Virus record (IMG/VR): IMGVR_UViG_3300030508_000073
Coordinates: 1-23,187 of that record
DNA from: a virus
Strand: one strand, 5' to 3'
Length of the DNA: 23,187 bases
Shown here: piece after piece, positions 14,546-20,402 of the stretch
Layout of the letters: each line of letters starts with the position of its first letter
Numbering within the stretch: position 1 is the first letter of the stretch
Notes under the pieces: generated by a model
What the model saw: only the letters and a program-made list of their open reading frames with translations
Database searches by the model: none
Told to the model about the DNA's origin: nothing
Made by a program: the position numbers and the translations under genes

Positions 14546-14680
14546 TTAGTTTTGTTGTTGGTTTTGGTCAGGCATAACAGCTTGACTATCTTGTTGTTGT
14601 TGAGCACGGTTTAAGGCCAAAGCTACCAAAATCAAGATGACTATGATAACAATTGACCCCATCAGTTTATAGTGTTTCAT
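14546..14680 (-). CDS. Small single-pass membrane protein, 44 aa
   Basis: A short gene: MKHYKLMG, a strong transmembrane segment (SIVIIVILILVALAL, about 9-23), then a Gln/Asn-rich tail. Its ATG overlaps the stop of the 263-aa gene as ATGA and it ends 3 nt before the next start, so it fits the operon exactly. The small size and single helix suit a holin accessory or spanin-like role, but nothing proves it. Confidence 0.65.
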   Translation of the reverse strand: MKHYKLMGSIVIIVILILVALALNRAQQQQDSQAVMPDQNQQQN

Positions 14681-15468
14681 GTGATTTTTTGTTTAGGTAT
14701 TCTCACGATGTCATTGTTACTAGTTGAAGTAACTTCCGCATCCCAAATCTCAGCATCTTTTAAGGCTTTAGGGGTTGAGCTAACAATAGCTTTCTGTTTA
14801 TCCGCCTCTTCCTCAGCTAGACTGATCTCCAAACTACTGAATGCCTGATTAAGACTAGTCTGCACGCTATCCAGAGCTGTAGTAGTCTTTATCTTGGCAA
14901 AAATATCATTATCATTGAATCCAGCTGCCTCATTAGCTTCTCTAGCAGCTTGAGCTAATTGCCATTCAGCATCGACTCTTTCAATAGTCTTGCCAAACTT
15001 CTGCAATTCATCCTTAGCCGCCATTAATTTCTGGGTCCTGGCTTTATAGATTTGATGGAGTTTCACACTCTCATCCCGATAAGCTGCTGCTCTATCAGGA
15101 TAGTCTTTAATAAAACCATCCAATTTACTGTCAAAATTCTTGCACTGGGCACCAATATTCTCTACTGCAACTTTAGCAGCATCCCACAATTTCTGCTTAC
15201 GCTGCTGTTCCACTAATAGAGTTTCTACTGGGTTTTTATTAGCTTCAGCCCTAATAGCCTTCAACCTCCAATTAGCAAATTTCATGCCGATATAAGGCCA
15301 GAAGTAGAGGGTGGAGTAACTGATACCGAAAGCAACTATCATACCCACCAATCCTTGGATAATGGTGAATATAAATGGAGCAACTATCAATGCGGTTAAG
15401 CAAAGTCCTCCAATTTTTACAATTGCTTGAATTCTTTCTTTACGTTGTTCTGGTGTTAATGTGTTCAT
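14677..15468 (-). CDS. Membrane-anchored coiled-coil protein, 263 aa
   Basis: Two adjacent hydrophobic segments (about 20-45 LTALIVAPFIFTIIQG and 45-62 MIVAFGISYSTLYF) are followed by a long helical, highly charged region (about 80-250) rich in Ala, Glu, Lys and Gln, likely a coiled coil facing the cytoplasm. No family is recognised. First gene of the envelope group; leader CAAAACAAAACAAATAATG. It may organise other proteins at the membrane. Confidence 0.72.
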   Translation of the reverse strand: MNTLTPEQRKERIQAIVKIGGLCLTALIVAPFIFTIIQGLVGMIVAFGISYSTLYFWPYIGMKFANWRLKAIRAEANKNPVETLLVEQQRKQKLWDAAKVAVENIGAQCKNFDSKLDGFIKDYPDRAAAYRDESVKLHQIYKARTQKLMAAKDELQKFGKTIERVDAEWQLAQAAREANEAAGFNDNDIFAKIKTTTALDSVQTSLNQAFSSLEISLAEEEADKQKAIVSSTPKALKDAEIWDAEVTSTSNNDIVRIPKQKIT

Positions 15469-15500
15469 TATTTGTTTTGTTTTGGCTGTTGTTCAAAGGA

Positions 15501-15532
15501 GGGAGTGGACCCTTAGCACGGTATCCACTCCC
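15501..15532. terminator. Strong 9-bp hairpin
   Basis: Perfect arms GGGAGTGGA (15501-15509) and TCCACTCCC (15524-15532) with a 14-nt loop, upstream of the gene starting at 15468 and downstream of the permuted tRNA-like locus. It probably ends the tRNA transcript or lies in the leader of the envelope operon. No T-run. Confidence 0.55.
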
Positions 15533-15606
15533 CATAATTATATTTCAGATATAACGTCTAGGCTAATCAACTTATTAATCACAATGCAACAAATGTTTAA
15601 CTTAAT

Positions 15607-15685
15607 CATAACGCTCTACCGCTAAGCTACCGGGCAATTCTGTGAAGTGGAATAAAATGGCTGCCCAGCTCGGATTTGAACCGAG
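15607..15685 (-). tRNA. Candidate circularly permuted tRNA gene (halves in reversed order)
   Basis: In transcript order, the 3' half comes first: T-arm CTCGG-TTCAAAT-CCGAG (15669-15685), acceptor strand CTGGGCA (15662-15668), G73 and encoded CCA (15658-15660). A 21-nt spacer (15637-15657) follows, then a 5' half: acceptor strand TGCCCGG (15630-15636), TA, D-arm GCTT-AGCGGTA-GAGC (15613-15627) and TTATG (15607-15611). The acceptor strands form 7 pairs with one G-U. No matching partner lies on the normal side of either half. U1-A72 with G73 resembles Gln or Asn tRNAs. The anticodon arm is unresolved: GTTAT (15608-15612) can pair with ATAAC near 15708, leaving extra loop sequence. Two decayed tandem copies are the main alternative. 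Confidence 0.45.
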
Positions 15686-15796
15686 GTCTTTACTTTAGTA
15701 CATCTGTTATTGTAATTAACTACCTAAACTAATTTTGAACTTAGGGTGAAAACTTGAGCTTCAACCTTATCTTTAACTTTAACTTGAGCTTGAGTT

Positions 15797-15824
15797 GCAG
15801 AGCATAGTATATCTATGTCTCTGC
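15797..15824. terminator. Hairpin after the 247-aa gene
   Basis: Arms GCAGAGCATAG (15797-15807) and CTATG plus CTCTGC (15813-15824, one bulged T) form an 11-bp stem with a 5-nt loop. It lies 18 nt downstream of the stop of the minus-strand gene 15842-16585, where a terminator is expected. Short direct repeats of AACTTGAGCTT flank it at about 15750 and 15780. Confidence 0.6.
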
Positions 15825-15841
15825 TCACCCAAATTGTTTGA

Positions 15842-16585
15842 TCACTTACCAAGGATGTATTTGACTATGTCCTGGCCGATTTTCTCGCCCACAACATCAA
15901 TATTGTTGGCGCGTGCTTGTGCTGACTTGATAGCGGCCACCAAGTCCTCACAACGAGACAAAAGATCACTTTTTTCAGCTGGTGTGAGCATGCCAGACCA
16001 CTCCGTTTCATGCTTATAACCTATTATCACATCCCTTACTTCTTTCGTAGCCTGGGCCGGATGTTGAGCTGTGGCAGGAACCAGTACGAAAGGATAGAAC
16101 TCCTTGGTAGTCCTGGAAGTGACCCGAGGTTCAGCTTTATAAACATCTTCACCTTGATCATGGTCAGGCTTGAAGTTTTTGACTGGATCAAGAGTTGGGA
16201 TCTTTTCGAGCAGACTTTTGAAGGTCTGAATATGCTTTTCAAGTTCCAGCAGACCAGTAGCCGGAATGTCCTTGAGTAGAACTGTACCATCCACAATTAC
16301 ATCTGCCTTAGCCAGACAATTTGTGGAATTGATTCGATTACAGACATCCAGAACATTAGCAAAATCATTGCCGATCCAGCTCAGTTCTTTCCGTACTGTA
16401 GTTTGCCGCTTCACGTTCTTCTCCACCACATCCTGTTGATTTTCGCCCAAAGGTTTGAATATAACATGTTCTTCAACAAAGTGAAGGTGCTTCTTAGTGA
16501 AGAGTTCAGTCAAGTCACTGATTAGCTTTGTGAGCTTACCAACGACACCTGACTTTACTGCCAGGATTTCATGTAGTTTAGCCAT
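15842..16585 (-). CDS. Conserved phage/bacterial protein of unknown function, 247 aa
   Basis: The start MAKLHEILAV, the middle VDGTVLLKDIPATGLLELE and the C-terminal WSGMLTPAEKSDLL are features of a protein family I recognise in bacteria and phages, without a known biochemical role. Length is normal and the protein is soluble and mostly helical, with no catalytic motif. GC content is higher than in neighbouring AT-rich genes. The leader repeats AAACTCAAACTAA. It may be functionally linked to the VWA protein at 19453, as both belong to families of broad bacterial distribution; this is inference. Confidence 0.75.
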   Translation of the reverse strand: MAKLHEILAVKSGVVGKLTKLISDLTELFTKKHLHFVEEHVIFKPLGENQQDVVEKNVKRQTTVRKELSWIGNDFANVLDVCNRINSTNCLAKADVIVDGTVLLKDIPATGLLELEKHIQTFKSLLEKIPTLDPVKNFKPDHDQGEDVYKAEPRVTSRTTKEFYPFVLVPATAQHPAQATKEVRDVIIGYKHETEWSGMLTPAEKSDLLSRCEDLVAAIKSAQARANNIDVVGEKIGQDIVKYILGK

Positions 16586-16633
16586 AATTAGTTTGAGTTT
16601 AATGTTTAGTTTGAGTTTTAGCTTAGTGTTAGT

Positions 16634-16801
16634 TCAGGAATATACTTCCCGTTCTTCGTTTCTTTTTGTTTCACCAGTTCCTTTACAGACTGGACATTTT
16701 TGCTTGTTTCTTTTGTTGGTTACGTGATGCTTGCCAACAATCCCTCTCCCACCACAATTAAGGCAGGTGGTTGGTACTTCGACTAGTTTTGTGTGTTTCA
16801 T
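16634..16801 (-). CDS. DnaJ-type zinc-finger mini-protein, 55 aa
   Basis: The whole protein is one zinc module: CLNCGGRG (residues 13-20) and CPVCKGTG (36-43), two CxxCxGxG-like motifs as in the Cys-rich domain of DnaJ/Hsp40. The linker is basic (KHHVTNKRNKQK). There is no J-domain. It probably binds zinc and a protein or nucleic-acid partner. It starts 4 nt after the stop of the small membrane protein, which supports it as a real gene. Confidence 0.72.
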   Translation of the reverse strand: MKHTKLVEVPTTCLNCGGRGIVGKHHVTNKRNKQKCPVCKGTGETKRNEEREVYS

Positions 16802-16805
16802 GATT

Positions 16806-16943
16806 TTAGTGTATTACTCCAAAATGTTTAAGGCACCAGAAAATAAAGTAAATAACCCCGCACAGTATAGTTAAATAGATTGTTACTGTAATCACCCAAC
16901 CTAAAATTAGGTATTTGATCGCTTTTTTCTTGTAGTCAAGCAT
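16806..16943 (-). CDS. Small single-pass membrane protein, 45 aa
   Basis: Basic N-terminus (MLDYKKKAIKY), then one long hydrophobic segment (LILGWVITVTIYLTILCGVI) continuing into FIFWCLK, and a short tail. Located 4 nt after the stop of the fourth Cys-repeat gene and 4 nt before the next start. It is recognised from operon fit and composition. Role unknown. Confidence 0.62.
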   Translation of the reverse strand: MLDYKKKAIKYLILGWVITVTIYLTILCGVIYFIFWCLKHFGVIH

Positions 16944-16947
16944 AGTT

Positions 16948-17343
16948 TTAGTGTTTTGTTAAATAGTTTACTAACATAAGTATCAAGGTTCCTCCAAGCA
17001 ATACAAGAAATAGTTTTAAAACGAAATAAGGATATTTATTTCGGTCCTGTATAGAATTGACGTTATGATGATAATCTTTACGATCTCTACAATATGTACA
17101 ACCACTACAATTATTACAATCACTACAATGACCACAATAACTACAATCAATACAACTACTACAATTACTACAATAAGCACAACTACTACAACTACTACAC
17201 CATCTACAATAACTACAACTACTACAATCACTACAACATCTACAATTAGTTAGGGTAGGTGAGTGTAGAGTAGCTAGTTCTTCCGTATCCCAACTATTAT
17301 CGTTTTTGTCATACCATCTATTACCTCTTTTTGTTAGTTTCAT
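16948..17343 (-). CDS. Cys-triplet-repeat protein, copy 4, membrane-anchored
   Basis: 131 residues. The head (GNRWYDKNDNSWDTEELA) is followed by 18 C-x-x triplets (CRC CSD CSS CSY CRW...), residues about 34-87, including one CRC that breaks strict three-residue spacing. Unlike the other copies it ends in a transmembrane segment (FVLKLFLVLLGGTLILMLV, about 107-125). The repeat would lie on one side of the inner membrane. The ATG overlaps the stop of the C39-like gene as ATGA, so it is co-expressed with a peptidase-like membrane protein. Confidence 0.87.
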   Translation of the reverse strand: MKLTKRGNRWYDKNDNSWDTEELATLHSPTLTNCRCCSDCSSCSYCRWCSSCSSCAYCSNCSSCIDCSYCGHCSDCNNCSGCTYCRDRKDYHHNVNSIQDRNKYPYFVLKLFLVLLGGTLILMLVNYLTKH

Positions 17344-17822
17344 AGTGTAGTAGTGTAAACTGCAAGTGTATTGCTAAAGAATTGTTCATAAGGCCAGGTA
17401 ACCATATAATTAGTTCTGGTCCAAGGATTGTAAAGACCGTGTTTTAATACTACATATGTACTAGTAAAATAGACTAGACAAGCATGTGGATTGGTATTGT
17501 AATAACCAACCCAAACATAAGGTTGATTAAATTTTATCTTACCTACGAATTTTAAAGTCTGTCCAGTCTGTTTAAACCAAGCTGCTTTTATAGCAGTCAT
17601 TGGTTCATTAGTCAGATTCCATGTACTAGCCTCAATATCCATGTTAAGTCCCTCTGCTGCAAACATGGATAGAGTAGCAGGCCCACAAAAAGGTTGGGTT
17701 TGTTCTTGATAACTAGGTGTAGGAATGTGTTTAAATTGGTGAATTGAGATGAGCCAGGCTACAAAAAATCCACACATCCAACCAAAACACATTAATAGAC
17801 CAGAAATTGTTTCCTTTTTCAT
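17340..17822 (-). CDS. Membrane-anchored C39-like cysteine-peptidase protein, 160 aa
   Basis: One N-terminal membrane helix (about 7-27, LLMCFGWMCGFFVAWLI) precedes a domain starting QTQPFCGPATLSMFAAEG, the classic catalytic-Cys motif (Cys46 in QxxxxCGPA) of C39-like peptidases. His113 in NPHACLVYF and a following Asn (GLYNPW) are in the order expected for the catalytic His and Asn/Asp. The domain is short for the family. It could cut a peptide at the membrane, or be an inactive binding form. It overlaps both neighbours: the small membrane protein upstream and the Cys-repeat gene downstream. Confidence 0.6.
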   Translation of the reverse strand: MKKETISGLLMCFGWMCGFFVAWLISIHQFKHIPTPSYQEQTQPFCGPATLSMFAAEGLNMDIEASTWNLTNEPMTAIKAAWFKQTGQTLKFVGKIKFNQPYVWVGYYNTNPHACLVYFTSTYVVLKHGLYNPWTRTNYMVTWPYEQFFSNTLAVYTTTL

Positions 17823-18004
17823 CTTTTAGTAGGGAGTGAGAGAATTACAAATCCGATAGCGGCTAAAACACCACTAATTCCATCTTCAATCAGTTCTGCA
17901 TCTGATTGTGGAAATATTTTGGAACCATGGAAAATTGTTTCGGTTAAACAATAATACAAGCCCATAAAAACAACCAACCAGCCTATAAAATTAGAGTTTT
18001 TCAT
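17819..18004 (-). CDS. Small membrane protein, 61 aa
   Basis: Two hydrophobic segments (about 5-22 FIGWLVVFMGLYYCL and 43-57 ISGVLAAIGFVILSL). The frame is open up to 18052, but the start at 18004 (MKNSNFIGW) is preferred because a 38-aa gene overlaps the upstream part and would couple to it. Its stop overlaps the peptidase start as ATGA. Function unknown. Confidence 0.62.
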   Translation of the reverse strand: MKNSNFIGWLVVFMGLYYCLTETIFHGSKIFPQSDAELIEDGISGVLAAIGFVILSLPTKR

Positions 18005-18107
18005 AAGCAGCATATTCATGATAATCCACTTCAACAGCTTGCGTACATGCAAAGCTTTGATGCTGAATTATAGAAATTAACAGTTTATAAATATTAGGTT
18101 TAATCAT
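17991..18107 (-). CDS. Mini-protein, 38 aa
   Basis: Reads MIKPNIYKLLISIIQHQ and ends EYAAYEKL. The start follows an A-rich leader (AATATAAACATATG), 4 nt after the previous stop, and the end overlaps the next start by 14 nt. Partly hydrophobic N-terminus, acidic C-terminus. It is called from operon spacing alone. Confidence 0.4.
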   Translation of the reverse strand: MIKPNIYKLLISIIQHQSFACTQAVEVDYHEYAAYEKL

Positions 18108-18111
18108 ATGT

Positions 18112-18351
18112 TTATATTCCAATTAACATTCGGTCAAAACCATCCTTTCTAAGATAGTTATAATGCTTTAGTTTTCTTGTATTCAATTTTTTACCTACAT
18201 TTCGTTCCAATACTGTAAGTTTTACTCCAGCTCGTGTAACTTCCATGTTAACTACATTACCGAATGCATATATTTGTCCGTCCGTGTTAAACATCTGAAC
18301 TAATTTTAAGGTTTTGTATGGCATATTTAGTTTATTGAACTTTAACTTCAT
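18112..18351 (-). CDS. Small basic protein, 79 aa
   Basis: Not recognised. Beta-type core (GQIYAFGNVVNMEV, VKLTVLERNVG) with a basic C-terminal half (KKLNTRKLKHYNYLRK), possibly a small nucleic-acid-binding barrel. The ATG at 18351 follows the upstream TGA directly; a second ATG at 18324 (MPYKTLKLV) has the better A-rich leader and may be the true start. Confidence 0.6.
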   Translation of the reverse strand: MKLKFNKLNMPYKTLKLVQMFNTDGQIYAFGNVVNMEVTRAGVKLTVLERNVGKKLNTRKLKHYNYLRKDGFDRMLIGI

Positions 18352-18789
18352 TCAGTTTAGTCCTCTTTGTAGTTGATGTTGCTTAAATAAACCTGTATTC
18401 GCCTTAATTAAGTCAGCTGCCTCAAATGGTGAAATGGCCTGACTCGCACCAGCTTGTCTAAGGAATGCTCTAGTAATTTCCTTCTCACTACTTAATTCTG
18501 GAGCAATTCTAAGCATTTGTTGGTAAGCATCTACTACATGATGAGTAGGAAACTTACTTATAATAGGATCAGTAGCTACAAGTTCTTGTAGTAATAATGC
18601 TCTATCCCTGTTCGCTTCAGGAGTATTAGTGTTAGCAGTTTGTAGAAGTTGAATAAGAGTTGATACTTCATTAGTATACAAAACAAGTTTTTCTTGCTTC
18701 TTGACATAAACTGAAGTCATACCTTTACCCATTCGTACTTCTAGTTCACCTTCACTAGCTGTTATCGTGGTATCTGATGTTATTTTCAT
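18352..18789 (-). CDS. Hypothetical protein, 145 aa, perhaps longer with a membrane anchor
   Basis: From the ATG at 18789 (MKITSDTTITASEG; leader TTAAAACAATG) the protein is soluble: a beta-rich first third and a helical rest (LLQELVATDPIISKF, AFLRQAGASQAI). The frame is open upstream for about 40 codons and encodes VRVLAIVLILFIVVV, then LTLVVLAPL, a perfect membrane anchor, without an ATG or GTG. A longer, anchored product would need a TTG, rare start or read-through of the upstream TAA at 18919. Family not recognised. Confidence 0.6.
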   Translation of the reverse strand: MKITSDTTITASEGELEVRMGKGMTSVYVKKQEKLVLYTNEVSTLIQLLQTANTNTPEANRDRALLLQELVATDPIISKFPTHHVVDAYQQMLRIAPELSSEKEITRAFLRQAGASQAISPFEAADLIKANTGLFKQHQLQRGLN

Positions 18790-18918
18790 TGTTTTAATAG
18801 AAGATAGAGGAGCTAATACTACTAATGTCAAAACTACTACTATGAATAAAATGAGTACTATTGCAAGTACTCTTACTCTATTATCACATTTCTCGCTTGG
18901 TAAGAATAGAATTATATG

Positions 18919-19236
18919 TTATTTAAATAGTTCTGGATGTTGTTTTCGAAATTCTCTTTTACCTTTATTTGATGCTTTACACCACCATTCAGCATTACTA
19001 TCATCTATGCTGGTTTTCCTGATATAATTCTTAATATGTTCTCTAAGTTCTTGATCTGGAATAATATCTAGCACAACCAGATCCTCTTCTAGTAAGAATT
19101 CTCTTACTAGAATGTGTTTATGAGCACTACAAAATGAACCTAAAACATTGAAACCATCAGCTAGAAAGCCACAAACTATACATGTTTGGGTAGAAATACC
19201 CATTACACCACCATTAATTATTATAGGGAAGGACAT
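18919..19236 (-). CDS. Small zinc-finger-like protein, 105 aa
   Basis: Contains CIVCGF (Cys19, Cys22) and CSAHKH (Cys36, His39), spacing that fits a CxxC-CxxH zinc site at the N-terminus, followed by a charged helical region (LEEDLVVLDIIPDQELREHI) and a basic C-terminus (KGKREFRKQHPELFK). It is the first gene after tRNA-Ile; leader AAAATAACAATG. The frame of the next gene is the same as this one beyond its TAA. Role unknown. Confidence 0.65.
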   Translation of the reverse strand: MSFPIIINGGVMGISTQTCIVCGFLADGFNVLGSFCSAHKHILVREFLLEEDLVVLDIIPDQELREHIKNYIRKTSIDDSNAEWWCKASNKGKREFRKQHPELFK

Positions 19237-19282
19237 TGTTATTTTGTGTAAAAGTTACTATACGGGAGTGTATGGAAAGTAG

Positions 19283-19354
19283 TAGTGCTAGATGGATTCG
19301 AACCATCGACCTAACCCTTATAAAGAGCTTGCTCTACCACTGAGCTATAGCACC
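19283..19354 (-). tRNA. tRNA-Ile (anticodon UAU)
   Basis: Normal cloverleaf: acceptor GGTGCTA/TAGCACT (6 Watson-Crick pairs plus G1-U72), D-arm GCTC-AGTGGTA-GAGC, anticodon stem AGCTC/GGGTT (two G-U pairs), loop TTTATAA with anticodon TAT, T-arm GATGG-TTCGAAT-CCATC, A73. CCA is not encoded. UAU reads AUA, a codon common in AT-rich phages and rare in many hosts. The stem with two G-U pairs is weak but complete. Confidence 0.9.
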
Positions 19355-19361
19355 ATCAAAA

Positions 19362-19402
19362 TTAAAAGTGCAGTACACTCAGAAACATAGAATATACTGC
19401 AC
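19362..19402 (-). terminator. Rho-independent terminator after the VWA gene
   Basis: In the minus transcript GTGCAGTA (19395-19402) pairs perfectly with TACTGCAC (19368-19375), followed by TTTTAATTTT. It lies between the stop of the VWA gene (19453) and the 5' end of tRNA-Ile (19354). The stem plus T-run is the clearest intrinsic terminator in the window. Confidence 0.75.
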
Positions 19403-19452
19403 CAGGGCTAACTAGTTAAAGCCAGCCTCCACCAGAGCAACGAATTGCTCAA

Positions 19453-20400
19453 TTACAAGTCATCAAATCTACGAGGCGGTATGGAGTCAATGATGACTTG
19501 GATATCATCAGGATTGTCCTTAAATCCATCCTTCAATTCTTCGGTTACAGTACGGGGATCTCTACCTTCATTAATAGCAATAGTAGCTGCTATGGTAGTA
19601 CAGATAGTCTCTTCATCTTTCAGCATGATAAGATTCTGCCCAAACAATCCTTGAAGATGAGCCTTAACTCCTCTATCTCGGCTATTCTGAGCATTACTAG
19701 GGAACAACCAGTAAACATTGAACTTCTGCTTCAATTCCTCCAAAATTGTGGTAGTAGGAATGTCAGCTTCAATGTCAATTCCAATCCACTCCTTAACCTC
19801 TAGCTTACTAACAAAAGAATAGGGTTTTTCATCACCCAAAATAAAACAGTAGCCTTTCTTATTACGTTTTTTCAGGCTATCCAATTCAGTCAATCTTGCC
19901 AGCACAAACATGATTAACTCATAGCTTTCGCATTGAGTACCACCTCCGCCACCTTGGGAGACTAAAATATTGGTAAGACAACCATCCATCTGATTACCGG
20001 ACTCAAACTGGCCGACTTCAAGAGCAGCTGCAGGATAAGTAGTTGCATCATTTACAGCCCCGAACAGAATATGAGGATCAGAGACATACTTTGCTTTAAT
20101 TAGCAAATCCATCAGCTTAGGCAACTGCAAAACTACTTTGGAAGGTATTGTGCTCATCGAACCAGTAGTATCAAGACATACAGCGATTGGCAAACTATTA
20201 GGATGAGCCTCACTATCAAGACTCTCTCTAATTATCCTACCAGCCCGGTTAGGAATTCTCATATCAAGCGTTGGATGAGCCTTATTTTCAGCTCTTCCTT
20301 CATTCACTGCTACGGCATGATCCATTACAGATACGCCAGCAGCAGTTCTAGAAGAGATGTAACTTCTAGTTATAGTTGCATCATAATGTGAAAAACCCAT
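19453..20400 (-). CDS. VWA-domain protein of a widespread bacterial family, 315 aa
   Basis: The N-terminal 70 residues (SHYDATITRSYISSR, then HPTLDMRIPNRAGRIIRES) and the VWA core (AVCLDTTGSMST, DTTGS at 77-81) match a family I recognise from many bacteria. Other hallmarks are ILFGAVNDAT, VGQFESGNQMDGCL, SQGGGGGTQCESYEL and FILGDEKPYS. The MIDAS is DxTxS, with an Asp in GDE rather than the usual TDG. Cytoplasmic, metal-binding, protein-interacting. Its 3' neighbour is a terminator and its 5' neighbour is the purA-like gene with a 2-nt gap, so the two form one operon. Biochemical role unknown. Confidence 0.85.
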   Translation of the reverse strand: MGFSHYDATITRSYISSRTAAGVSVMDHAVAVNEGRAENKAHPTLDMRIPNRAGRIIRESLDSEAHPNSLPIAVCLDTTGSMSTIPSKVVLQLPKLMDLLIKAKYVSDPHILFGAVNDATTYPAAALEVGQFESGNQMDGCLTNILVSQGGGGGTQCESYELIMFVLARLTELDSLKKRNKKGYCFILGDEKPYSFVSKLEVKEWIGIDIEADIPTTTILEELKQKFNVYWLFPSNAQNSRDRGVKAHLQGLFGQNLIMLKDEETICTTIAATIAINEGRDPRTVTEELKDGFKDNPDDIQVIIDSIPPRRFDDL

Positions 20401-20402
20401 AA

